A stretch of DNA of 64,000 nucleotides from Sphingomonas paucimobilis NBRC 13935 (GTDB lineage: Bacteria; Pseudomonadota; Alphaproteobacteria; Sphingomonadales; Sphingomonadaceae), in NCBI RefSeq assembly GCF_000739895.2, contig NZ_BBJS01000023.1, positions 62,001 to 126,000 on the forward strand, written 5' to 3'. Under the pieces are notes generated by a model. The model was not told the DNA's origin. It ran no database searches and worked only from the letters and a program-made list of their open reading frames with translations. The translations under genes and the position numbers were made by a program. This document shows positions 26,166 to 33,982 of the stretch, one piece after another. Within the stretch, counting starts at the first letter, position 1. Each line of letters opens with the position of its first letter.

Positions 26166-28256
26166 ATGACTGAGAACCTGCCAATTGCTGATTCGGGCGT
26201 TGCCAGCATCCGGCCTCGCGCACGCCTCATCTCTCTGATCGGTGAGGAGCTGATCAGCGATGAGCCTGTAGCGCTGGTGGAGCTAGTGAAGAATGCTTTC
26301 GATGCCGATGCGTCCCGCGTCGAGGTCCGCTTCAGCGGAGCCGATGTAGCGGCCCCGACCTCGATTTTGATCGAGGATGACGGCATTGGCATGACGCTGG
26401 GCACCGTTCTTAACGCTTGGCTGGAACCCGGTACGGTCCTCAAGAAGCGCATGGATCGTTCGCCGGGCGGGCGCCCGTACCAAGGTGCGAAGGGCATTGG
26501 CAGGTTTGCATCCGCTCGTCTCGGCAGCACACTGCTGATGGAGACGAAGGCCGTCGATCAGGACCGGCAGGTGAGCGTGCTGCTCGAGTGGGGTCGCTTT
26601 GACGATGATAGCTATCTTGAGGACATTAAGGTCGAATATGAGGTCGTCGCGAAGCCTGATAGCTCGCAGGGGACGTCTCTGCAAATCGAGGGTCTCAAGC
26701 CCGGAGCATGGGACAGCAACGGATACCAGCGTCTTCATGCCCGGCTGAGCCGACTGATCTCACCCTTTGACGATGTCGATGATTTCGATATCCTGCTGGA
26801 AATTCCTGCTGCGCCGGAATTGTCGGGCCGCGTTCAGCCGCCTCAGGTTGTACTCAAGCCGCGCTATCTCCTGCGCGGCGCGCTTGACAGCAACGGTACC
26901 TTTGCGGGAACGATCGTCATTGACGGTGCCGAGACGCCGGTCACGCGCGATTTGGCGAGGGGAGACCGGCCCGGCTGCGGCCCATTCGAGGTCGAGGTGC
27001 GGGCATGGGACCGCGACCGCGAAGGCCTCGATCCGATCGCGGTCCGCGAGAACATGACGGTCGCGCAGATCCGCCAGACGCTGAACCTCTACAGCGGCGT
27101 CAGCATCTACCGTGACGGATTCCGCGTCCACCCCTACGGCGAGAGCGGTAACGACTGGCTGAACCTTGATCTGCGCAGCCGGCAGAATCCTGTGCGCAAT
27201 CTTGCCAACAACCAGCTGATCGCCGCGATCCGCATCTCGCGGGACCTCAATCCGGAGCTTCAAGACCGAAGTACGCGCGAGGGAATGATTCGCAACCCCG
27301 CGCACGCGGAACTGGAGGAATGGTTCAAACGCGTGCTGGTACTCCTCGAGGAGCAGCGCTACCGTGCCCGGCCGCGCCGCGACGAGCCAAAATCACAGGA
27401 CCAGCTGTTCGAGACGTTCGATCTACAGTCGTCGGTTGCCGAGGTCGTCAAGCAGCTGGGTGCAAATCACCCGGTCACGCGAATAGTCCAAGACGCCGCA
27501 CGCAAGGTCGACGAGGGTGTCGAGCGGGTGCAGGATGTGCTGTCACGCCTGCTGATGTCGGCCGGCCTGGGACACATGATAGACATCGTCATCCATGAGA
27601 TTGGTGCCCCCGTCGGCAAGATTTCCCGCGAACTCACCATCACGGAAAAGATCCTCGAGAAGAAGAACGGGACCTTCTTTCGTGATTGGGTGGGCGAGAA
27701 TTTCGATGCGATGCGGACATGGCTCGACCAGATCCAAGCCTTGCGTCAGCGGCTCGATCCCCAGTCCGGCTCACGCAGGCAACGCGCGACGAAGTTCAAT
27801 GTGGTTGCCGAGGTCCGCTCGACCGTCGGTCTCCATGACGCAATCCTCGCAAAGCACGGCATCTCGGTCGAGTTCCAGCTCCCTGATGAACCGTTGCAGG
27901 TACGGATGCCGCAAGCCGTGCTGTCGCAGGTCGTGGCCAATCTCGTCGACAACGCCACCTACTGGACGGCGGCAAACGGCGGCGATGGCAAGGATGCCGG
28001 AAGGATCATCGTCCACGTCGAGCCGATCCCGGACGGGTTTGTGGTCCGTGTTTCCGACAACGGGAAGGGGGTATCGGAAGCCGACCGCGAACTGATTTTC
28101 GAGCCGTACTTCTCGCAGAAAACCAACGGGATCGGGCTTGGTTTGTACATCGCGCGGCTTGTCACGGAGCCTTATGGTCGTATCATCTATCGCGACGACG
28201 GGCCGTTGCCGGGGGCATGTTTCGAGGCTCGGTTCGAAAAAGGGGTGGGACGTTGA
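26166..28256 (+). CDS. Double GHKL ATPase / histidine kinase-like protein
   Basis: A 696-residue soluble protein with two GHKL ATP-binding modules. The N-terminal one (MutL/Hsp90/MORC type) has the N-box ELVKNAFDAD (39-48), DDGIGM (71-76) and KGIGRFASARLG (109-120). The C-terminal one is of histidine kinase type: N-box ANLVDNAT (591-598), DNGKGV (631-636) and GIGLGL (655-660). A DHp-like helix with IHEIGAPVGKI precedes it, in which His477 could be the phospho-acceptor. There is no membrane segment. GGAGGGG precedes the ATG. The stop overlaps the start of a response regulator, so the two should work as a pair. Both ATP sites look intact. Confidence 0.85.
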   Translation: MTENLPIADSGVASIRPRARLISLIGEELISDEPVALVELVKNAFDADASRVEVRFSGADVAAPTSILIEDDGIGMTLGTVLNAWLEPGTVLKKRMDRSPGGRPYQGAKGIGRFASARLGSTLLMETKAVDQDRQVSVLLEWGRFDDDSYLEDIKVEYEVVAKPDSSQGTSLQIEGLKPGAWDSNGYQRLHARLSRLISPFDDVDDFDILLEIPAAPELSGRVQPPQVVLKPRYLLRGALDSNGTFAGTIVIDGAETPVTRDLARGDRPGCGPFEVEVRAWDRDREGLDPIAVRENMTVAQIRQTLNLYSGVSIYRDGFRVHPYGESGNDWLNLDLRSRQNPVRNLANNQLIAAIRISRDLNPELQDRSTREGMIRNPAHAELEEWFKRVLVLLEEQRYRARPRRDEPKSQDQLFETFDLQSSVAEVVKQLGANHPVTRIVQDAARKVDEGVERVQDVLSRLLMSAGLGHMIDIVIHEIGAPVGKISRELTITEKILEKKNGTFFRDWVGENFDAMRTWLDQIQALRQRLDPQSGSRRQRATKFNVVAEVRSTVGLHDAILAKHGISVEFQLPDEPLQVRMPQAVLSQVVANLVDNATYWTAANGGDGKDAGRIIVHVEPIPDGFVVRVSDNGKGVSEADRELIFEPYFSQKTNGIGLGLYIARLVTEPYGRIIYRDDGPLPGACFEARFEKGVGR

Positions 28257-29443
28257 GCGGTCTTGATATTCTCGTCGTTGACGATGATCCGGAGGTAATG
28301 CGCCAGCTGAAGGCCCTTCTGCCGGAGACTGCCGGCGACATTCCGCTGTCCTACCAGTACGAGACAGATTTCGACCATGCGGTCACTCTGCTGGCGAGGT
28401 ATCGGTACGATATCTTAATTTCCGATATCTATGTTGCCCGGGAAACGAAGCACAAGAAACCCGGAGATGCTGACGTCAAGGCCCGCGCGTTGCTGGCGCA
28501 GATCAGGGGACTGCGCGCATGTCCGGTCATCCTGTTCACGGATGGTCAGCTTCCCGAGGAATTTGGCGGCCATCCCTTCGTAGCGACGCTGGACAAGGGT
28601 TCAGCGCGTTTCACCGACGCGCTCGAGGAAACGCTGGTCGCCCTGATCGCGACCGGCATCCCGGGAATCAGCCGCAGATTGCACGAGGAACTGGATCGGT
28701 ACGCCGGATCCTATCTGTGGGGTTTCCTTGAGAAGAACTGGGCGCAGCTGCGGGCCGATCCGAACGGGTTCGATGAGGCCGCGCTGGAGCGGGTGGTACG
28801 CCGTCGCGCGGCGTTCCAGCTTGCGCGACTGACCGACCAAGACGGAGAGTTGCAGGAAAGGCAAAATGCCGACCCCTGCGACTATTACATTATGCCGCCG
28901 ATCGGTTCGCACATGCGGCTGGGCGAGATTTTGCGCAATAACGAGACCGACGCGTTCTGCGTAGTCCTCACACCGCATTGCCATCTTGTAGTGCAGCCAA
29001 ACAAGGACAGGCCCAAAGCAGACTTCCTGCTTACGCTGAAAACGGTGAAGGCCACGACACTGCTCGCGGACAAGCAATGGGGTGGAAATCCCGGCTCCAA
29101 ATTGCGGTCGCGCAGTGCGATCCCGGCGCGCGATGTCGGCCTTCCCGAAGAGCGGTACTGCTTCCTCCCCGGTTTTCTAGACGTGCCGGATCTATACTGC
29201 GATCTAATGCAGACGGAGGCGATCGCCTATGACGATATCGGCAACAGATGGACCCGCGTCGCCGCGCTCGACACCCCGTTTGCTGAAGCACTGCAGTCAT
29301 CGTTCGCCAAGCTCTTCGGCTCTGTCGGACTGCCCCTGCTGAACACAGACCGGATCATGCACCTCTTGCCTGGCGCGGCTGCTATTGAGGGCAGGAGCGC
29401 CGGGGCTGGTCCGGCACCGGCGGGCGCGTCTAACGGCGCATGA
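28253..29443 (+). CDS. Response regulator with unknown C-terminal output domain
   Basis: A 396-residue protein. Residues 1-125 are a receiver domain with all key residues: Asp10-Asp11 in LVVDDDPEV, the phospho-acceptor Asp58 in ILISDIYV and Lys in TLDKGSA. The remaining 270 residues are neither a helix-turn-helix nor a known enzyme to me. They contain AFCVVLTPHCHLV and a later PDLYCDLMQTEAIAYDD. The best start is a TTG at 28253 overlapping the kinase TGA (TTGA) with AAGGGGTGGG upstream; an ATG at 28217 inside the kinase gene is the alternative. It is a partner of the double GHKL protein. The output may be catalytic or protein-binding rather than transcriptional. Confidence 0.8.
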   Translation: MSGLDILVVDDDPEVMRQLKALLPETAGDIPLSYQYETDFDHAVTLLARYRYDILISDIYVARETKHKKPGDADVKARALLAQIRGLRACPVILFTDGQLPEEFGGHPFVATLDKGSARFTDALEETLVALIATGIPGISRRLHEELDRYAGSYLWGFLEKNWAQLRADPNGFDEAALERVVRRRAAFQLARLTDQDGELQERQNADPCDYYIMPPIGSHMRLGEILRNNETDAFCVVLTPHCHLVVQPNKDRPKADFLLTLKTVKATTLLADKQWGGNPGSKLRSRSAIPARDVGLPEERYCFLPGFLDVPDLYCDLMQTEAIAYDDIGNRWTRVAALDTPFAEALQSSFAKLFGSVGLPLLNTDRIMHLLPGAAAIEGRSAGAGPAPAGASNGA

Positions 29444-29771
29444 TATGATCCGGTCATATGCCCCGGACTGGACCAGCGTTACGCGCGCGTGATGCGCGGC
29501 GTCGACCACTTGGCGGTAGTGCACTGGACCGAAACGCTCGGCCCGATCAAAGGGGGCAGGGTCCACTCGTGCCTTGGTGAGCGAGTGTCGTAGATGGCGC
29601 GCCACAGTTCAATGGCATGTTGTACACCTTCTGATTTGCTGCGGGGCGCTTTGATCAGAAGCAGAACGGAGATAGAACAAAACGCAGCAATCTCGTCGCA
29701 AATAGCTTGACGCTGGGACGTTGAGCGGACACTAAGTCCGACTAGATTCCCCATCCGAAAGCGAAGCCTGC
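29444..29771. other. Spacer before the methylase
   Basis: 328 bases, probably the promoter region of the restriction-modification operon. An antisense open frame (29479-29754, minus; 91 residues with DEIAAFCSISVLLLIKAP and LWRAIYDTRSPRHEW) reads rather like protein but has no recognisable domain. I leave it uncalled. Confidence 0.4.
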
Positions 29772-31043
29772 ATGACCGAACATCTCTCCAAGACGGGCTT
29801 TGAGGTTTTGGCGAAAGCGCGTGAGCTCTATACCCAGAAAGAGCTCGGCGATCTGATTCGCAGGTCCAGCAAGCAGATCAGCCGTTGGGAGAAATCGCAG
29901 GCCGTGCCGCCGGAGCTTGTTCCGGCTCTGGAACGCGCGATCGCCAACCGCGCGGTTGTCCGCGACGATCAGGATGCGGACTTCACGTTCATCGACCTGT
30001 TCGCGGGTATCGGCGGGATCCGGCTCGGCTTCGAGGCGGCGGGCGGCCGTTGCGTCTTTACAAGCGAGTGGGACAAATACGCGCAGAAGACCTACATCGA
30101 AAACTTCGGCGAGGAGCACGAGATCGCCGGAGACATCACGAAGGTTGACGCCGACGACATCCCCGACCACGATGTCTTGCTTGCCGGCTTTCCGTGTCAG
30201 CCCTTCAGCTTGGCCGGTGTCTCGAAGAAGAACGCACTCGGTCGGCCGCACGGCTTCGAATGCACTACCCAAGGCACGCTGTTCTTCGACGTCCAGCGCA
30301 TCATCGCGACGCGTATGCCTAAGGCCTTCCTGCTCGAGAATGTGAAGAACCTCGTCAGCCATGACAGAGGCAACACCTTCAAGGTAATCATGGATGTGCT
30401 GGAGCGGCAGCTCGGCTATGTGGTCCGGCCGATGGTGGTGGACGGCCGCCGCTTCGTTCCGCAGCACCGGCAGCGCATCCTGCTGGTCGGCTTCCAGAAG
30501 GACGTGGGCTTCGACTGGGAGAAGGTGCTGGCGAAGATGCCGGCCGTGGCGGACGGCCCTAAGCTCGCCTCGATCCTTCATCGCGAGGACGGGACCGAGG
30601 AGGAGGGTGAAGACGACGACCGCCGGTTCATCCTCGCCGACGGCAAGGTGCAGAAGAAGTACGTGCTGACAGATCGCCTGTGGCAGTATCTGCAAGGCTA
30701 TGCAGAGAAGCACCGGCAGGCGGGCAACGGTTTCGGCTGCAGCGTCGTCGGCCCGAAGGACACTAGCCGGACGCTGTCCGCCCGGTACTATAAGGACGGG
30801 TCGGAGATCCTGATCTCGCGCGGCGGCATGAGGAACCCGCGACGTCTGACACCACGCGAGTGCGCTAGACTGATGGGCTACCCGGACACGTTCCGCATCC
30901 CCGTATCGGACACTCGGGCTTACAAGCAGTTCGGCAACTCGGTAGTTGTGCCGCTCATCAGCGAAGTTGCGAAGGCGATGAAGCCAGGCATCATGCATCT
31001 GGTGAAGGGCGAGCCGCTACAGCTCGAGCTTCCACAGGACTGA
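29772..31043 (+). CDS. DNA (cytosine-5) methyltransferase, Dcm/M.EcoRII-like
   Basis: A 423-residue C5 methylase. All core motifs are present: I (FIDLFAGIGGIRLGFE, 73-88), IV with catalytic Cys142 (GFPCQPFSLAGV), VI (ENVKN, 189-193), VIII (QHRQRILLVGF, 231-241), IX (RRLTPRECARLMGYP) and X (YKQFGNSVVVPLI). The N-terminal 60 residues form a helix-turn-helix (TQKELGDLIRRSSKQISRWE) like that of Dcm and M.EcoRII, which may self-regulate. With Vsr and an EcoRII-like nuclease behind it, it probably protects CCWGG by methylating the inner cytosine (inference from partners). Vsr starts six bases after its stop. Confidence 0.93.
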   Translation: MTEHLSKTGFEVLAKARELYTQKELGDLIRRSSKQISRWEKSQAVPPELVPALERAIANRAVVRDDQDADFTFIDLFAGIGGIRLGFEAAGGRCVFTSEWDKYAQKTYIENFGEEHEIAGDITKVDADDIPDHDVLLAGFPCQPFSLAGVSKKNALGRPHGFECTTQGTLFFDVQRIIATRMPKAFLLENVKNLVSHDRGNTFKVIMDVLERQLGYVVRPMVVDGRRFVPQHRQRILLVGFQKDVGFDWEKVLAKMPAVADGPKLASILHREDGTEEEGEDDDRRFILADGKVQKKYVLTDRLWQYLQGYAEKHRQAGNGFGCSVVGPKDTSRTLSARYYKDGSEILISRGGMRNPRRLTPRECARLMGYPDTFRIPVSDTRAYKQFGNSVVVPLISEVAKAMKPGIMHLVKGEPLQLELPQD

Positions 31044-31049
31044 CCGGCA

Positions 31050-31499
31050 GTGGCTGACGTTGTCGACGCGGCGACGCGCAGCCGCATGATGGCCGGCATT
31101 CGCGGGCGAGACACGAAGATCGAGATCGCGGTACGAAAGGCGCTGCACGCCCGCGGGCTGCGCTACCGCACCGATGTGCGCGGCCTGCCCGGGCGGCCGG
31201 ACATCGTCCTGCCGCGCTGGAAGGCGGCAATCCTTGTGCACGGCTGCTTCTGGCACGCGCACGATTGCGGCTTGTGCCGGATACCCGCCACGCGACCAGA
31301 TTTCTGGCGCGAGAAGCTAGAGGGCAACGCGGCTCGCGATCGCAGGAACGAGGGGGCACTGTGCGCCGCCGGTTGGCGAGTCGCGATCGTCTGGGAATGT
31401 GCCTTGCGCGGCAAGGGTGAGCGCGCTCTTATCGACGTCGCTGACCGACTCACCGAGTGGGTCCGGGGAGACGAAGCAATGATCGAGTTGCGCGGATGA
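31050..31499 (+). CDS. vsr: Very short patch repair endonuclease Vsr
   Basis: A 149-residue mismatch nickase. It cuts 5' of the T in T:G mismatches that arise when 5-methylcytosine in the methylase site deaminates. Family motifs are RSRMMAGIRGRDTKIE, GLPGRPDIVLPRWKAAI with the catalytic Asp, the zinc/catalytic HGCFWHAHDCGLCRIP, and WREKLEGNAARDRRN. GTG start, six bases after the methylase. The stop overlaps the next ATG. The gene order dcm-vsr is as in E. coli, here with the cognate restriction enzyme still present. Confidence 0.95.
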   Translation: MADVVDAATRSRMMAGIRGRDTKIEIAVRKALHARGLRYRTDVRGLPGRPDIVLPRWKAAILVHGCFWHAHDCGLCRIPATRPDFWREKLEGNAARDRRNEGALCAAGWRVAIVWECALRGKGERALIDVADRLTEWVRGDEAMIELRG

Positions 31500-32716
31500 A
31501 GAGCGGGCACCTTTCGGAATACTTTAAGCAGGTCGCATGGAAGCCGCTGTCGGCGGTCGACGCCGAAGCGCATCGATCAAATCAACACGAGTTTGGCGGC
31601 GTCGGCAAGCTCCGGGCAATCCTCGGCGACGATGACCGGCTCGAGATCCCGACGACCTTCATCTACCTCAACGATGACGATCCCGAGCCGATGCAGGAGC
31701 ACCGCTGGCTGAGCTGGTATGACACTCGGCGCAACCAGCCGCATCGCAGCGCTGAATACCGCCTATACTTTCCCGACAACATCGTCACCGACAACGCGGC
31801 CGAGGGCGACCTGCTGATCATCGGCGTGCGTCCCGACGAGACGCTGATGGCGATCATCGCCGAAGGGGGGTCGACGATTGAACGGCAGCTCATCTGGCTA
31901 TTCGGCGGCGGCGACCTGACGCATCCCGGATATTCGGTGCAGGGTGAGATTGAGGCCGACCAGACGCAACTTGAGTTCGCATCGCGCTACATCCTCGAGC
32001 AGCTCGGCGTGGTTATCGAGGAGGAGGCGCCGAACTACTTGGACGACATGCTGGCACGGTTTGGCGGCAAATTCCCGCCGACGCGCATCTTCTCGGCCTA
32101 CGCACGCGACACGGTTGATCACTGCGATCTGGTCGCCGGTCCCGACGCCGCGATCATGGCCATGATGGAGCGGGAGGAGATCCTGTTCAGGACGCTAGAG
32201 CGGCATCTTATCGGCGACCGCCTGCAAGCCGGGTTCGGCGAAATCGACGACTTCCTCCAGTTCAGCCTGTCGGTCCAGAACCGCCGCAAGTCGCGCGCCG
32301 GTAGCGCGCTGGAGAACCACCTCGAGCACATGTTCGCCACCCTAGGCATCGTCGGAGATCGGACGCCGGTGACGGAGGGCAAGGCGAAGCCGGACTTCCT
32401 CTTCCCGGGCACCAAGGCATATCAAGACGAAAACTTCCCACCCGAGCTGCTGACGATGCTGGGCGTGAAGTCGACGTGCAAGGACCGGTGGCGGCAGGTT
32501 CTCGCCGAAGCTGACAAGATCCCGGACAAACACCTGCTGACGCTCGAGCCCTCCATCAGCGCGAACCAGACAGACGAGATGCAGCAGCGCCGGCTACAGC
32601 TTATTGTGCCGAGCGGCCTGCACCACACTTACACGGCCGCGCAGCAGAGGTGGCTTATGAGCGTCGGAAATCTCATTGAATTGCTGCGCAAGCGGCAGAG
32701 GGACGCCGGACTGTGA
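31496..32716 (+). CDS. EcoRII-like type II restriction endonuclease
   Basis: A 406-residue enzyme, almost the length of EcoRII. The C-terminal half carries the EcoRII-C signature: KPDFLFPGTKAY, then LTMLGVKSTCKDRWRQVL and LTLEPSISANQTDEMQ. Spacing between the Tyr of KAY and the two Lys (VK-STC-K) equals that of the Tyr308/Lys324/Lys328 set in EcoRII as I recall it. The N-terminal half (HRSNQHEFGGVGKLR onward, with RLYFPDNI) corresponds to the EcoRII-N effector-binding domain, which makes the family type IIE: two sites are needed for cutting. The ATG overlaps the vsr stop (ATGA). CCWGG specificity is inferred from homology. Confidence 0.92.
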   Translation: MKSGHLSEYFKQVAWKPLSAVDAEAHRSNQHEFGGVGKLRAILGDDDRLEIPTTFIYLNDDDPEPMQEHRWLSWYDTRRNQPHRSAEYRLYFPDNIVTDNAAEGDLLIIGVRPDETLMAIIAEGGSTIERQLIWLFGGGDLTHPGYSVQGEIEADQTQLEFASRYILEQLGVVIEEEAPNYLDDMLARFGGKFPPTRIFSAYARDTVDHCDLVAGPDAAIMAMMEREEILFRTLERHLIGDRLQAGFGEIDDFLQFSLSVQNRRKSRAGSALENHLEHMFATLGIVGDRTPVTEGKAKPDFLFPGTKAYQDENFPPELLTMLGVKSTCKDRWRQVLAEADKIPDKHLLTLEPSISANQTDEMQQRRLQLIVPSGLHHTYTAAQQRWLMSVGNLIELLRKRQRDAGL

Positions 32717-32841
32717 CGGAAAATGCGGTCAAGGTGGAGCTCGCCAGCGTCCTGGCCGCCGTGCGCACTTCACACGACATCGTGCCGTTCATGGCGAGGC
32801 TGAAGCCGATCGGTGACATAGCTTGGGAAGCCGTTGCCTGA
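32713..32841 (+). CDS. Possible 42-residue peptide after the restriction gene
   Basis: A GTG overlapping the endonuclease stop (GTGA) opens a 42-codon frame with the sequence ENAVKVELASVLAAVRTSHD and a stop at 32839. The overlap mimics the translational coupling of the operon, but no family is recognised. It may be the truncated start of a further operon gene cut off during island rearrangement. Confidence 0.35.
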   Translation: MTENAVKVELASVLAAVRTSHDIVPFMARLKPIGDIAWEAVA

Positions 32842-33232
32842 CGAGATGCCGGCCATACACGTCAGCTCGACGGATTACCGACCGGTGACCGCTGGCGGCT
32901 GGCCCACATGGTTCGACATCGCAACCAACGTGCTCGCGCTGGCATGATTGACGTGGCGGCTATCCCGGCTGGGTGCTGTACGGCTTGGCTTTGATGTTGA
33001 TCTAGCAAAAGGGGACGACTCCCTCCGCCACTGCGTCGAGCGCGAAACCGACCTCCGCGCCGCCAGCGATGCGACCGGCTTGGAGGTGTTGCCGCGTGTC
33101 GACTACTGTGCGGCCGAACTAGTATTCTTGCTGGACGCGGCCTGAATGTCGAAGAAGAATATACCTTCCCGACGATCCATGCTGATATGTGATTGCCTCC
33201 ACGGCGATCCACGCCGGCAAGGAGGAAAAAAA
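32842..33232. other. Spacer at the right side of the island
   Basis: 391 bases without a supported gene. An open frame at 32948-33145 (65 codons) lacks a ribosome site and recognisable features. The end of the stretch carries the strong ribosome site AAGGAGG of the next small gene. Confidence 0.4.
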
Positions 33233-33427
33233 ATGACCACGAAGAAGACGCCCCAGCAGATCTGGGATCAGCACAAGGCGGGCCTGCCGCTCGACACCGG
33301 CCACACCGTCATCGAGCACACGCACATGGACCCCGATAACAGCGATTTCGTCAATGACGGCGACGAGCTGTGGGAGCGGAAGGGCGGTGAGACCGACTGG
33401 AACGTTGTCCCCCAAATGGAGGGGTAA
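33233..33427 (+). CDS. Small hypothetical protein
   Basis: A 64-residue hydrophilic, acidic protein (KKTPQQIWDQHKAGLPLDTG, MDPDNSDFVNDGDELWERKG) of unknown function. A perfect AAGGAGG seven bases before the ATG makes translation likely. An open extension up to 33146 is less plausible. Last gene of the island. Confidence 0.6.
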   Translation: MTTKKTPQQIWDQHKAGLPLDTGHTVIEHTHMDPDNSDFVNDGDELWERKGGETDWNVVPQMEG

Positions 33428-33432
33428 CGAGG

Positions 33433-33470
33433 TTAGCGGCTCCGCTTTTACAACGGAGTGGAGCCGTTCA
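33433..33470. other. Stem-loop after the last island gene
   Basis: GCGGCTCC and GGAGCCGT form an eight-base arm pair around a loop of about 20 bases; it could end transcription of the small gene, although no T-run follows. Confidence 0.35.
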
Positions 33471-33490
33471 TGGGGTGCAGTCAGCAACCT

Positions 33491-33530
33491 GCCGCATCGT
33501 GCCGCATCGTGCCGCATCGTGCCGCATCAT
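33491..33530 (+). repeat. Four tandem copies of a 10-base unit
   Basis: GCCGCATCGT is repeated three times exactly, then once as GCCGCATCAT. It is intergenic, within 330 bases of attR. Confidence 0.9.
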
Positions 33531-33717
33531 GTGCAAACGCATGCGCAGCTGCATACCCCTCCGGATAGGTGTCTGTACGGATTGTGTCACACCTGCGGTG
33601 GGACCGGCTAAACGGCGTAGCGAATTTTGCGGGCTCACAGCGTCGAAAGTCCCGCTTTGCCAACGCTACCTTGATTTTTATCAGCAACCACGGACTTTAT
33701 GCGTCAAAGGAGACAGC

Positions 33718-33738
33718 CGGGGGCCTTTTTGGGGGCCT
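33718..33738 (+). repeat. Right copy of the G-rich terminal direct repeat
   Basis: Two GGGGGCC blocks separated by TTTTT; 19 of 21 positions match the copy at 18017-18037. It lies 56 bases inside attR. Possible integrase arm site. Confidence 0.6.
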
Positions 33739-33793
33739 TTGTCGGTACGCAGACCTAATTATCCTTAATTCTTAAAACTTTATAACAAGATCG

Positions 33794-33813
33794 CGAGTCC
33801 TCTTCTGGCACCA
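33794..33813 (+). repeat. attR: copy of the tRNA-Leu 3' end
   Basis: CGAGTCCTCTTCTGGCACCA repeats the last 21 bases of the tRNA with one G missing from the GGG run. It marks the right end of the island and lies 169 bases before a second P4-type integrase, so it may also be the left end of an older element. Confidence 0.82.
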
Positions 33814-33982
33814 CTTTCTGGCGCTAAGTGCGTCCAGCAACGTCCAGCAAGCGTCTGGTTTGACAGCATAAATCGACGGATGATCGCCGGCTAATTTTCC
33901 GGTGACGTCCGGCTAGGACCACCAACAGCCCCCCCGCGATTGGGGTGCCTTTGATGGCCTCGGATCGACCCGGCTTGCTGGG

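Larger units (their letters stand above)
17904..33813. mobile_element. Genomic island integrated at tRNA-Leu(CAG)
   Basis: A ~15.9 kb island bounded by the tRNA 3' end and its imperfect copy, with a P4-type integrase just inside the left edge. Its contents differ from the flanks: visibly lower GC in places (22-24.9 kb), many genes of unknown function, phage/plasmid-type regulators and a defence block. No conjugation genes are seen within it. A 21-base G-rich direct repeat near both ends (18017-18037 and 33718-33738) supports the boundaries. Confidence 0.85.

Noticed and set aside
29479..29754. 91-residue minus-strand protein before the methylase
   Set aside because: The sequence looks somewhat protein-like, but there is no ribosome site or family and it would occupy the methylase promoter.
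29742..30998. Minus-strand open frame of 418 codons opposite the methylase
   Set aside because: All C5 methylase motifs lie on the plus strand; the antisense product has no recognisable features.
33491..33530. CRISPR-like array
   Set aside because: The four units are contiguous 10-base repeats with no spacers and no cas genes nearby.
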